Below are positions 1 through 7,516 of a stretch of 64,000 bases of DNA, in pieces (the stretch's first letter is position 1; each line of letters opens with the position of its first letter). This DNA comes from Pseudoduganella aquatica (GTDB taxonomy: Bacteria; Pseudomonadota; Gammaproteobacteria; Burkholderiales; Burkholderiaceae_D). The notes below the pieces were generated by a model. It was not told where the DNA came from. It saw nothing but the letters and a program-made list of their open reading frames with translations, and did not search any database. The translations under genes and the position numbers were made by a program. Location of the stretch: assembly GCF_009857595.1 (NCBI RefSeq), contig NZ_WWCU01000002.1, positions 1-64,000 of the forward strand, given 5' to 3'.

Positions 1-557
1 CGGCTGCGCCCTTCGCCAACCCAGAGTACTTGCCGTGTGTCGGCATCAAGAACCACCGTGGCGTAACGATGCCCTTTGAATAGCGCAAACTCGTCCATGA
101 CCAACTTGCTGGGCTGCGCGGCAGGCATCGTCGCCAATTGTTCGATAAGCCTTGCTCGCTCGATTCGCCGCACGGTTTCCCAGTGGAGGCCAGTAAGCTG
201 GCAAACGTGGGCGACCGGTAGTTTCTCGCACCACAAGCCGACAAATTGGGCCAGCCTGCGCGTCACTCGCGCATGGCGGTCAAGCCAGTCAATTTGCTCG
301 GCGCAGGTGCCGCAATCAGCACACCGGACACGGCGCAAATTGACCTGCAACCATACCGGCTCACCAAGCAAGCTCATGTCCCGTACTGTGCGCCAATAGC
401 GCCCATGCAGGCGCGGGCATATCGCGGAACAATTGGAACACCGTGCATCGTTACCAGGAACAGGCACGAGCGAAATCCAGATGCCATCGCTGCGTCGATC
501 AAAATTCCAAATGGAGAAGCCTTCCCAGAACGGGAGCTCGAGATTATTATCATGCAT
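1..557 (-). CDS. ISL3-family transposase, N-terminal part (runs off window)
   Basis: An open frame starts at ATG 557 and stays open to the window edge, giving 185 residues. It has the features of ISL3 transposases: an N-terminal zinc-binding region (CSNC at 40-43, CADC near 79-82), the segment YWRTVRDMSLLGEPVWLQV between them, a helix-turn-helix-like stretch near 116-134, and the start of the DDE domain, MDEFALFKGHRYATVVLD, whose Asp (about 157) would be the first catalytic acid. ISL3 proteins are usually about 400 residues, so the C-terminal half lies outside. I could not identify the terminal inverted repeat in the 250 bases upstream. Whether the element is intact cannot be judged from here. 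Confidence 0.85.
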   Translation of the reverse strand, partial: MHDNNLELPFWEGFSIWNFDRRSDGIWISLVPVPGNDARCSNCSAICPRLHGRYWRTVRDMSLLGEPVWLQVNLRRVRCADCGTCAEQIDWLDRHARVTRRLAQFVGLWCEKLPVAHVCQLTGLHWETVRRIERARLIEQLATMPAAQPSKLVMDEFALFKGHRYATVVLDADTRQVLWVGEGRS

Positions 558-695
558 GAAAGCGGTGGGTAAAGTTCAGTTTTGTTGGTCGCACAACAAG
601 TCTAACTTTTCTTCACCGCTTTCTCATTTCTACTATGCCCTCAACAGCAATCCGTGAAGAGCCTTTTTTTTTGTGGCCGCAGGCGGCGCCGGCGC

Positions 696-736
696 GGCGG
701 GTTACGCGCGGCTGCGCCGCGCTAACCCGCCCTACG
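696..736. repeat. Palindromic repeat, left module
   Basis: GGCGGGTTA at 696-704 pairs with TAACCCGCC at 723-731, with a GC-rich loop, followed by CTACG. The same module recurs at 48323-48357, and in inverted orientation at 799-835 and 48392-48442. It resembles REP-like palindromes widespread in proteobacterial intergenic DNA. Confidence 0.8.
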
Positions 737-752
737 TTGCCCAAACCTTCAC

Positions 753-800
753 CATTCGCCCGACATTCGCCCGCCATTCGTCCTCCATTCGTCCCATTCG
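753..800 (+). repeat. CATTCG mini-array with 11-bp period
   Basis: CATTCG begins at 753, 764, 775, 786 and 795: four units with exact 11-base spacing and a final one at 9. The units lie between the two palindromic modules at 696-736 and 799-835. Confidence 0.7.
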
Positions 801-835
801 TAGGGCGGGTTAGCAGCGGAGCTGCGTAACCCGCC
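799..835. repeat. Palindromic repeat, right (inverted) module
   Basis: CGTAGGGCGGGTTAGC ... GCGTAACCCGCC is the inverted partner of the module at 696-736. Its bases 810-835 overlap the 3' end of the PEP-CTERM gene and supply that gene's last codons and stop. Confidence 0.8.
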
Positions 836-1496
836 GGCGCCGCAAGGCGCACAGCGCCGCCAGCCCGCCCCCCATCAGCAGCAAGGAGCCCGGCTCCGGC
901 ACGGTCACCGCATCCAGATAATTAATGGTCAGGACCATGCCCGCGCGGTCCGCCGCGTAGGCGCCGTTGTTGGCCGTCGTCCATTGCGCCACGGTGGAGC
1001 CGCGCAGGTGCATGCCGAACCAGCTGTCGTGCGCTGCCAGGCTGGCCGCCAGCAGGGAGGTGACATCGAAGTAGCTGACCGCGCGGCCCGCCAGCGTGGA
1101 CACCACAGATCCGTAATTGGTGCTGGGCGCGTTCCAGCTATATGCCAGGTTGCCTGCGTTCGCGTCGGCGTCGAAGCCCACCAGCGTGCCGTTCTGCGAG
1201 CCGGTCTCTCCATCCTTGAGTTCAAACGACAGCACCGCGCTGGAAATGCTCTTGCCCGCCAGTGCGGCGATATCGACCTGCATGATGGTGCGGCTCAAAT
1301 TGCTGCGTTCCACGCCCAGCACATGGCCCCAGGCGTTGCTGTACATGCCCAGGTAGCCGGTGCCCGCGTAGGTGCTGGCGGTGTTGCTGTTTCTGAGCGC
1401 GGCGAAGGTGCCGATGTCGTTGAGCGAAATCGTCATCACGCTGGCGTTGGCCTGCATTGCGGCCAGCAAGGGAATCAGGGCGAACAGTTTTTTCAT
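810..1496 (-). CDS. PEP-CTERM sorting-domain protein, beta-sandwich (DNRLRE-like)
   Basis: The 228-residue product has a signal peptide (MKKLFALIPLLAAMQANA), a beta-rich body of about 170 residues resembling DNRLRE/CBM-like extracellular domains, and a C-terminal PEP-CTERM signal: VPEPGS, a hydrophobic helix and RRRR. In this family exosortase cleaves at the PEP motif and the protein goes to the surface or extracellular matrix. Its ATG overlaps the stop of the upstream MFS gene (ATGA), so it is the last gene of the amino-sugar operon. Oddly, the residues after the arginine cluster (VTQLRC) and the stop are encoded by a palindromic repeat. Ligand is unknown; carbohydrate binding is an inference. 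Confidence 0.85.
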   Translation of the reverse strand: MKKLFALIPLLAAMQANASVMTISLNDIGTFAALRNSNTASTYAGTGYLGMYSNAWGHVLGVERSNLSRTIMQVDIAALAGKSISSAVLSFELKDGETGSQNGTLVGFDADANAGNLAYSWNAPSTNYGSVVSTLAGRAVSYFDVTSLLAASLAAHDSWFGMHLRGSTVAQWTTANNGAYAADRAGMVLTINYLDAVTVPEPGSLLLMGGGLAALCALRRRRVTQLRC

Positions 1497-3322
1497 GATG
1501 CGTCTCCGGTGGGGTAGGTGGCAACGTGCTCCGTCCGCGCGGCGTTGGCTCCGGCGCGGCCTTCGAAATAACGGCCGATTTCTTCCAGCGTCTTGCCGCG
1601 CGTTTCAGGCAGCAGGAAGGCGGCGGCCAGGAAGTACACCACTGTGCAGCCCGCCCAGGCGAAGAACATGGGCGCGTAGCCGTGCTGGCCCACGGTGGGC
1701 AGGAACACGGCGGCGATGGAGGTCGAGACCAGCTGGTTGAGCAGCAGCGCCACACTCATGCCATTGGAACGGATGCGGTTCGGCATCAGCTCGGACAGCG
1801 CCAGCCACACGCACACGCCGGGGCCGACCGCGAAGCTGGACACAAACGCCAGCAGGCAGGCCAGCAGCAGCCAGCCTTGCGCGGCAGTGGGCGGCGCGCC
1901 CAGGCGGGCACGCTCGATCACCAGCGGCGCGCCCTGGGCCAGGCTCATGTCGGGGAAGGGATTCAGGTGAACGGCGCGGAAGGCGGCGCCGAGCGCGCTG
2001 TCGCCGTCGATGTCGGTGGGCGGGGCGATGTTCAGCGCCTGGCCTGGGCGCAGCGTGCGCACTTGCGTCAGCGGGCCGTAGCTGTAAGCGATCTCGAGCT
2101 GGTAGGCGTCGCTGCCGGCCAGTGCGCGCAGTGCGGGTGCGTCCAGCGCGAGCGCTTCGTTCCTGGCCAGCGGAGCCAGCGCGGCGCGCACGTCGGCTTT
2201 GCCGTTATCCATGGCGAGGAACAGGGCGCCGGCGGCGCACAGGGAGGCGATAATGCCGCCGCAGCCCAGCATCAACAGGAAGCGGCGCCCCTTGCGGTCC
2301 ACCAGCACCACGGCGGCCACGGTCACCAGCGCGTTGGCCAGCTTCAGCGCGACGTCGCCCCAGTTGGCTTGCGAGCCCGCCAGGCCGCCTTGTTCGAGGA
2401 TGTTGACGGAGTAGGCCAGCACGGAGTTCATGCCGGTGGCCTGGTTGCAGGCCAGGATCAGGCAGGCCAGCAGGAAGGGCAGCACAAAGCGGCGCTGCAG
2501 CAGGCTGCCCTGGTCGGCGGCTGCTGCGGCCGAGGCGGCGGCACCGGCGGCGCCGTCGTTGCCGGCGGCCGCGCTGATGGCGGCCAGTTCGGCGTCGGCA
2601 TCGTCGTGCGTGCGGGTGCGGCGCAGCGCGGCGAGGGCTTGCTCGCGGCGTCCGCGCCCCAGCAGCCAGCGCGGCGATTCGCTCAGGCCCAGCACGCCCG
2701 CGCAGAACAGCAGTCCCGGCGCCAGGCTAAGCCAGAAGATGCGGCGCCAGGCGGCGTCCTGCATGGCGGGCAGGCCGGCGGGATTGGTCTGCGCGACGGC
2801 TTCCACCTGCTGTGCCACGGCCAGCCCGATCAGCGCCGCCGCCACCAGGCCTATGGTGAGCAGCAGCTGGAACAGCGCCGTGCCGCGCCCGCGTACGGCG
2901 GCGGGCAGCGATTCGGCCAGGTAGAGCGGCACGATCACGCCGATCAGGCCCCCGCTGACGCCTTGCAGCAGGCGGCCCAGCAGCAGCGGCACATAGCCGT
3001 CGGCCAGCGCGATCATGGGAATGCTGGCCGAGAACAGCAGGCCAGCCACCAGCATGCCCGCTTTGCGGCCGATGGCGTCCGCCAGCGCGCCTGCGGCCAG
3101 CGAGGACAGCACGGAGCCGAGCAGCACGGCGGCCACCACGAAGCCGAGCTGCTGCGCCGACAGCTTCCACAGCTGCGCGGCGGACGATTCCAGATAGGGC
3201 AGGGCGCCGGCGATGATGCCGACGTCGATACCGTACAGCAGGCCGCCAAGGCCGGCCACGGCCAGCAGGTAGCGGGTTTGGCTTGCGTGTGTCGCTTGTT
3301 TCTCAGGCGGGGACGGGCGCAT
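1493..3322 (-). CDS. MFS sugar transporter (sugar porter type) with long extra loop
   Basis: The 609-residue protein is a sugar-porter MFS permease: GGLLYGIDVGIIAGALPYLESS in helix 1, GRxxG motifs (DAIGRKAG, VDRKGRRF), ESPRWLL in the middle and PETRGKTLEEI at the C-terminus. The start at 3322 is chosen because AAGGA lies just upstream, although the frame is open further. It overlaps the deacetylase gene by 20 bases. Family members are usually 450-500 residues; the excess is an insertion of about 110 residues between helices 9 and 10 (bases about 1875-2211), probably periplasmic, plus an Ala-rich central loop. Context suggests import of N-acetylgalactosamine or a related amino sugar; the substrate is not shown by the sequence. 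Confidence 0.88.
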   Translation of the reverse strand: MRPSPPEKQATHASQTRYLLAVAGLGGLLYGIDVGIIAGALPYLESSAAQLWKLSAQQLGFVVAAVLLGSVLSSLAAGALADAIGRKAGMLVAGLLFSASIPMIALADGYVPLLLGRLLQGVSGGLIGVIVPLYLAESLPAAVRGRGTALFQLLLTIGLVAAALIGLAVAQQVEAVAQTNPAGLPAMQDAAWRRIFWLSLAPGLLFCAGVLGLSESPRWLLGRGRREQALAALRRTRTHDDADAELAAISAAAGNDGAAGAAASAAAAADQGSLLQRRFVLPFLLACLILACNQATGMNSVLAYSVNILEQGGLAGSQANWGDVALKLANALVTVAAVVLVDRKGRRFLLMLGCGGIIASLCAAGALFLAMDNGKADVRAALAPLARNEALALDAPALRALAGSDAYQLEIAYSYGPLTQVRTLRPGQALNIAPPTDIDGDSALGAAFRAVHLNPFPDMSLAQGAPLVIERARLGAPPTAAQGWLLLACLLAFVSSFAVGPGVCVWLALSELMPNRIRSNGMSVALLLNQLVSTSIAAVFLPTVGQHGYAPMFFAWAGCTVVYFLAAAFLLPETRGKTLEEIGRYFEGRAGANAARTEHVATYPTGDAS

Positions 3323-4436
3323 GGTGTTTTCCTTGTTGGAGGTCCAGGGGGCGTCCGTGCAGGAGCACGGAACGTAGTTGCAATTCGTCGTCGAGCACGA
3401 CGATGTCGGCGCGCGTGCCGGGGGCGAGGCGGCCACGGTCCTGCATGCCGAGATAGTCGGCCGGGAAGCGCGACACGCGGTCGCTGGCGTCGGCCAGCGT
3501 CAGGCCGATGCCGACCAGGTTGCGCAGCGCCTGGTCCATGGTGAGCGCGCTGCCGGCCAGCGAGTCGCCGGTGGCCAGGCGCACGCAGCCCGCGCATTTC
3601 ATCACGTGCTGGCTGCCCAGCATGTAGGCGCCGTCCGGCATGCCGGTGGCGGAGGTGGCGTCCGTCACCGCGTACAGGCGCGGGATGGCGCGCAGGGCGG
3701 CGTGTATCGCGCCCGGCTTGGCGTGATGCAGGTCGGGGATGATTTCGGCGTATTCGCCGTGCGCCAGCGCCGCGCCGACGATGCCGGGCGCGTACTGGTT
3801 CAAGCCTGTCATGCCGTTGAACAGGTGGGTGAATCCGGCCAGGCCGGCTTTGAGCGCGGCCACGCCGTCTTCATAGCTGCCGGCGCTGTGGCCCGCCTGC
3901 ACGCGGATGCCCATGCCGCACAGCTCGGGGATGAGCTGCAGGTGGCCTTCCACTTCCGGCGCCAGCGTCAGCACGCGGATGGGCGCCAGCGCGTTCCAGG
4001 CTTGCACCTGTTCCAGCGTGCCTTGCTTGACCAGCGGCGGCTGCGCGCCCAGGCGGCCGATGTTGAGGAAGGGGCCTTCCAGGTGCACGCCTGCGATGTG
4101 GGCCGTATCCGGGGCGGGGCTGGCCATGGCCGCGCCGGCGCCGCGCAGCGCGTGCTCTATCGCCGCGGGCGGAGCGGTCATGGTGGTGGCGAGCAGCGTG
4201 GTGGTGCCGTGGCGCGCGTGCAGCCGGGCCACGGTCTGCGCGGCGTCGCCGCCCTGCATGATGTCCACGCCGCCCGCGCCGTGCACGTGCAGGTCGATAA
4301 AGCCGGGCAGTATCCAGCGGTCGCCGCGCGCGGTGTGGTCGGCTTCGATGGCGACAATGTCGCGCCCGTGGTGCAGGCGCCCGTGTATCCAGCCGTTGGG
4401 AGTGAGGATGCGGCCTTCCAGCATATCAGCTTCCAT
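3303..4436 (-). CDS. N-acetyl-amino-sugar-6-phosphate deacetylase (NagA/AgaA-like)
   Basis: The 377-residue cytoplasmic amidohydrolase would remove the acetyl group from GlcNAc-6-P or GalNAc-6-P. It shows the NagA signatures: GFIDLHVHGAGG with metal-ligand-type His near 50-52, HLEGPFLN near 120, AGHSAGSYEDG, THLFNGM, and VTDATSATGMPDG containing the catalytic Asp. Length is typical. GGAGG sits 6 bases before ATG 4436. The gene overlaps the DeoR regulator by 11 bases and the permease by 20. Because its partners are AgaS- and AgaZ-like, a GalNAc-6-P deacetylase role (agaA) is more likely than nagA, but sequence alone cannot separate them. Confidence 0.9.
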   Translation of the reverse strand: MEADMLEGRILTPNGWIHGRLHHGRDIVAIEADHTARGDRWILPGFIDLHVHGAGGVDIMQGGDAAQTVARLHARHGTTTLLATTMTAPPAAIEHALRGAGAAMASPAPDTAHIAGVHLEGPFLNIGRLGAQPPLVKQGTLEQVQAWNALAPIRVLTLAPEVEGHLQLIPELCGMGIRVQAGHSAGSYEDGVAALKAGLAGFTHLFNGMTGLNQYAPGIVGAALAHGEYAEIIPDLHHAKPGAIHAALRAIPRLYAVTDATSATGMPDGAYMLGSQHVMKCAGCVRLATGDSLAGSALTMDQALRNLVGIGLTLADASDRVSRFPADYLGMQDRGRLAPGTRADIVVLDDELQLRSVLLHGRPLDLQQGKHHAPVPA

Positions 4437-5262
4437 GCCCGTCCTCCGCGACGATGACGGTGACGCCCTGCGCCGCCAGCTGCTCGCGCAGGGCGGGCGC
4501 CAGGCTGGCGTCCGTGACGATGGTGTCCACTTGCTTGAGCGCGCAAATGCGGTTCAGGCAGATGCGGCCGAATTTGGACGCGTCGGCCAGCACGATCACC
4601 TGGCGCGCGCAGGCCGCCATGCGCGCGTTCAGGCTGGCGTCGGCGGCGTCGTGGGTGGACAGGCCGAAGGCGGTGTCGATGCCGTCGGCGCCCAGGAAGA
4701 GCTTGTCGAACACATAGCCATCCAGGCTGGCCTCGGCATGTTTGCCTTGCAGCGACTGGGAAGCGTGGCGCAGCACGCCGCCGGAGACGATGAGGTCGAT
4801 GTCGCTGGAGTGGGCCAGCTCGGTGGCGATGGGCAGGCTGTTGGTGAACACCGTCAGCGTGCCGCGCGCGGGCAGCAGGCGCGCCAGTTGCAGGGTGCTG
4901 CTGCCCGCGTCGAGTATGAGCTTGTCGCCGGGCGCAACCAGCGCCGCTGCGCGCGCGGCGATGCGCTGCTTGCGCTCGCGGTGCTGCAGGCGTTTTTCCG
5001 CCAGCGGCGCCTCTGGAGGGGCGGAATGCGCCAGGCGCGCGCCGCCGTGCTGGCGCAGCACCAGGCCGGCGTCGGCCAGCGCCCGCAGGTCCAGGCGTAT
5101 CGTCACCGGCGTGACGCCGAGGCGCTGGGCCAGGCGCTGCACGCGCACGCTGTCCTGCTCGCGCAAGGCGTGCAGGATCTGCTGGCGGCGTTCCTCGCAG
5201 CCCGCCGTGGTGTTGCCGTGGTAGTGCGGCGCGGCGCCGCTTGCGGGGGCGAAGTTCAGCAT
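4426..5262 (-). CDS. DeoR-family transcriptional regulator (AgaR-like)
   Basis: The 278-residue protein has an N-terminal DeoR winged helix (EERRQQILHALREQDSVRVQ, then VTPVTIRLDLRALADAGLV) and a C-terminal sugar-phosphate sensor domain (DAGSSTLQLARLL, TNSLPIATEL, SGGVLRHASQSLQG, LGADGID). It is inserted inside the catabolic operon, overlapping the AgaZ-like gene by 7 bases (ATGCTGA) and the deacetylase by 11. DeoR proteins in such loci usually repress their operon and respond to a phosphorylated intermediate. Start 5262 is chosen at the family-typical N-terminus, with GGAAG upstream. AgaR is the expected homologue from context. Confidence 0.88.
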   Translation of the reverse strand: MLNFAPASGAAPHYHGNTTAGCEERRQQILHALREQDSVRVQRLAQRLGVTPVTIRLDLRALADAGLVLRQHGGARLAHSAPPEAPLAEKRLQHRERKQRIAARAAALVAPGDKLILDAGSSTLQLARLLPARGTLTVFTNSLPIATELAHSSDIDLIVSGGVLRHASQSLQGKHAEASLDGYVFDKLFLGADGIDTAFGLSTHDAADASLNARMAACARQVIVLADASKFGRICLNRICALKQVDTIVTDASLAPALREQLAAQGVTVIVAEDGHGS

Positions 5263-6551
5263 GGCGCTTCCGCCGTGTTGCGCTGGCACGCGCGTGCATA
5301 GCGCGCCAGCACCAGTTCCACTTTGTGGCGCGCCAGGTCCGCTGCGCGCGCGGCCAGTTGCCCCGAGTTCACCAGTTCCGCCTGTTCCGGCAGGTATTGG
5401 CTGAGCAGGGGCAGCGGCAGCGGGCGCGCGTCCAGGTTGGCTTTCAGCGTGGCCAGCGCCTGCTGCACCGGCTCCGCCGGCCAGTAGTAGCGGCTGCGGT
5501 CGGACAGCGCGTAGCGGCGCAGCGTGGCTTGCTGGCTGGGCGTGCCCGGATAGTGTTTGGTCCAGTGGCCGGGCTGCTCCAGCATGCAGCGCTCCAGCAC
5601 GGCCTTGAAGTGCGAGCGCTGTTCGATGGGCAGCAGTTCGTCCTCGATGGCGGCCAGCGCGAACCATGCCTCGCGCAGCGCATGGGTGGCGGCCGGCCCC
5701 ACTTTGAGGATGGCGAAATGGTCGCGCACCAGTGCGTGCAGGGCGTGCTCGGACTGGTAGTCGGTGGAGTGGGCTTCGTACACCAGGCCAGGATGGTCCT
5801 GGATGAAGGCGGACAGTTCCACCGCCTCTGCCGGCGCGTAGTGGCGCACTGTGCTGTGGTCGAAGTCCACGCCGGGCTGCACCACCAGCGCAATCACGCG
5901 CTGCCATGCCGCTTCCAGGCCGCGCTGAGCGAAGGCCCGGCGGTGCGCTTCCAGCGTGGCGGCCGCCGCTTGCGGGCGCGTGACCTGGATGCCGCCTTCC
6001 AGCGATGCTTCGCCGCCAGGTACCGGCACTTCGGTGCCGACCACGTAGACCGGCGGCGGCAGGCCCGCGCTGGCTGCTGCGCGTTCGGCTACTTCGGCCA
6101 GCTCGGCGGAGCGCGCCGCCACCAGCTCGTCGGGCAGCGGGAACGGGTCGCCCGCGCAGGCCATGCTGCAATCGAGGTGGATTTTTTCAAAGCCGGCTTC
6201 GACGTAGGCTGCGATCAGCGCGCGCGCATGCGCCATGGCTTCGGCTGGCGGCAGGTGCTGCCAGGTGTTGGGGCCGAGGTGGTCGCCGCCCAGGATCAGG
6301 CGGTCTGCCGGGAAGTCCATCGCGCGGGCCAGCTCGCGCACGTAGGCGACAAAGTCCGCCGGGCGCATGCCGGTGTAGCCGCCGAACTGGTCGACCTGGT
6401 TCGAGGTCGATTCCACCAGCAGCGGGCCGCCGTGTTCCAGTGCGACGGCGATGGCGGCTTGCAGCACTTCGGCGTTGCTGCAGCAAACGCTGGCGATGCC
6501 GGCGGCGGCGCCTGCGCGGTGCTCGCGGATCAGGTTTTGGAGATGGGACAT
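5256..6551 (-). CDS. GatZ/KbaZ/AgaZ-family protein (tagatose-bisphosphate aldolase subunit type)
   Basis: The 431-residue protein matches the GatZ/KbaZ/AgaZ family: MSHLQNLIREHRAG at the N-terminus, GGPLLVESTSNQVDQFGGYTG as a signature near 45-65, and RLILGGDHLGPNTWQ. In enterobacteria these subunits support class II tagatose-1,6-bisphosphate aldolases; in GalNAc loci of Shewanella-like bacteria AgaZ was proposed to act as a tagatose-6-phosphate kinase. No AgaY/KbaY catalytic aldolase is visible in the window. The start at 6551 shares one base with the stop of the ROK kinase (TGATG), with AAGGA upstream. Confidence 0.88.
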   Translation of the reverse strand: MSHLQNLIREHRAGAAAGIASVCCSNAEVLQAAIAVALEHGGPLLVESTSNQVDQFGGYTGMRPADFVAYVRELARAMDFPADRLILGGDHLGPNTWQHLPPAEAMAHARALIAAYVEAGFEKIHLDCSMACAGDPFPLPDELVAARSAELAEVAERAAASAGLPPPVYVVGTEVPVPGGEASLEGGIQVTRPQAAAATLEAHRRAFAQRGLEAAWQRVIALVVQPGVDFDHSTVRHYAPAEAVELSAFIQDHPGLVYEAHSTDYQSEHALHALVRDHFAILKVGPAATHALREAWFALAAIEDELLPIEQRSHFKAVLERCMLEQPGHWTKHYPGTPSQQATLRRYALSDRSRYYWPAEPVQQALATLKANLDARPLPLPLLSQYLPEQAELVNSGQLAARAADLARHKVELVLARYARACQRNTAEAPC

Positions 6552-7516
6552 CAGTTTTCCTTTGCTATGAGGTTGGGCTGGCGCGCCAGCAGGGCCGCGC
6601 CGCGCGCGCCGCCGGCGTCGCCAAAGACGGGCGGCAGGATGGGGGGCACGGCAAGGCCGGGCAGCAGGTGGGCGCCGGCGGCTTGCCCCAGCTCCGCGTA
6701 CAAGTGGGGCATGCGAGAGAGGCCGCCGCCCAGCACGATGGCGTGCGGGTCGTACGCCAGCACGATGCGGGCGATGGCCGCGCCCAGCAGATCCAGGTGC
6801 TGCGCCACCACGCGCTGCGCCACCGGGTCGCCCGCGCTGCGCAGCGCGAGCAGCGTTTCCGCGTCCGCTCCGTCGCCGCCGGTGGCGTGCCGGTGCAGGC
6901 GGCGCATGCCGGTGCCGGACACGTAGCATTCAAGGCAGGCCTTGCTGCCGCAGGCGCAGTTCCAGACCGGAAGTTCGTAGCGCTGCAGCAGGTCCGGGCC
7001 TATGGGCCAGTGGCCCCATTCGCCCGCGATGCCGTTGCGGCCGCGTACCAGCTGGCCGTCCAGCACATAGCCGGCGCCCGCGCCGGTGCCGATGATGACG
7101 CCGAACATGCTGGCGTAGCCTTGCGCCGCGCCGCCGTGGGCTTCCGACAGCGCGAAGCATTGGCAGTCGTTGCCCATGGCGATGGGGCGGTCCAGCATGG
7201 CTTGCAGCACGGGCAGCAGCTGGCGTCCGGTCAGGCACGGCACGTTGGCGCTGAGGTGCTTGCCGCTGGCCGCGTCGACGATGCCGGGCACGCCCAGGCC
7301 CACCGGCGCGCGCATGCCCAGTTCCTTGTCGGCGCTCTGCACCAGGGCCGCCAGCGCGTTCACGAAGGTGTCGTAGTCGCCGCCGGGCGTGGGCACGCGG
7401 CGGCGCAGGCGCACGTTCAGCTCCGCATCGCACGCCACCAGTTCCATCTTGGTGCCGCCGATGTCGATGCCGTAGGTGTAGCCGGCGGATGGATGGTCAG
7501 ATGGCTTCATGGGCAT
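6551..7516 (-). CDS. ROK-family sugar kinase (AgaK-like)
   Basis: The 321-residue ROK protein has the N-terminal ATP loop YGIDIGGTKMELV, the substrate and catalytic region MGNDCQCFALSEA with its Asp, GTGAGAGYVLDGQLVRG, GEWGHWPI, and the ROK zinc cysteines in CACGSKACLECYVSG. It lacks an N-terminal DNA-binding domain, so it is a kinase, not a repressor. From context it would phosphorylate GalNAc or GlcNAc at O6 after non-PTS uptake. A second in-frame ATG lies at 7510; the choice between them is open because the Shine-Dalgarno is weak. It overlaps agaS by 20 bases. Confidence 0.88.
   Translation of the reverse strand: MPMKPSDHPSAGYTYGIDIGGTKMELVACDAELNVRLRRRVPTPGGDYDTFVNALAALVQSADKELGMRAPVGLGVPGIVDAASGKHLSANVPCLTGRQLLPVLQAMLDRPIAMGNDCQCFALSEAHGGAAQGYASMFGVIIGTGAGAGYVLDGQLVRGRNGIAGEWGHWPIGPDLLQRYELPVWNCACGSKACLECYVSGTGMRRLHRHATGGDGADAETLLALRSAGDPVAQRVVAQHLDLLGAAIARIVLAYDPHAIVLGGGLSRMPHLYAELGQAAGAHLLPGLAVPPILPPVFGDAGGARGAALLARQPNLIAKEN

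Larger units (their letters stand above)
558..809. other. Gap between transposase and PEP-CTERM gene
   Basis: 252 bases that hold the likely end of the insertion element (not resolved) and the bipartite palindrome at 696-835. No gene is supported. Confidence 0.5.

Noticed and set aside
753..800. CRISPR-like array
   Set aside because: Units are 6 bases with an 11-base period and no spacers; far too short for CRISPR repeats.
635..852. Short open frames on both strands between transposase and PEP-CTERM gene
   Set aside because: They are made almost wholly of palindromic repeat sequence and have no ribosome site.
3303..4436. Plain nagA of GlcNAc catabolism
   Set aside because: Not excluded by sequence, but AgaS- and AgaZ-like neighbours and the lack of a nagB-type deaminase favour a GalNAc role, so no symbol was given.
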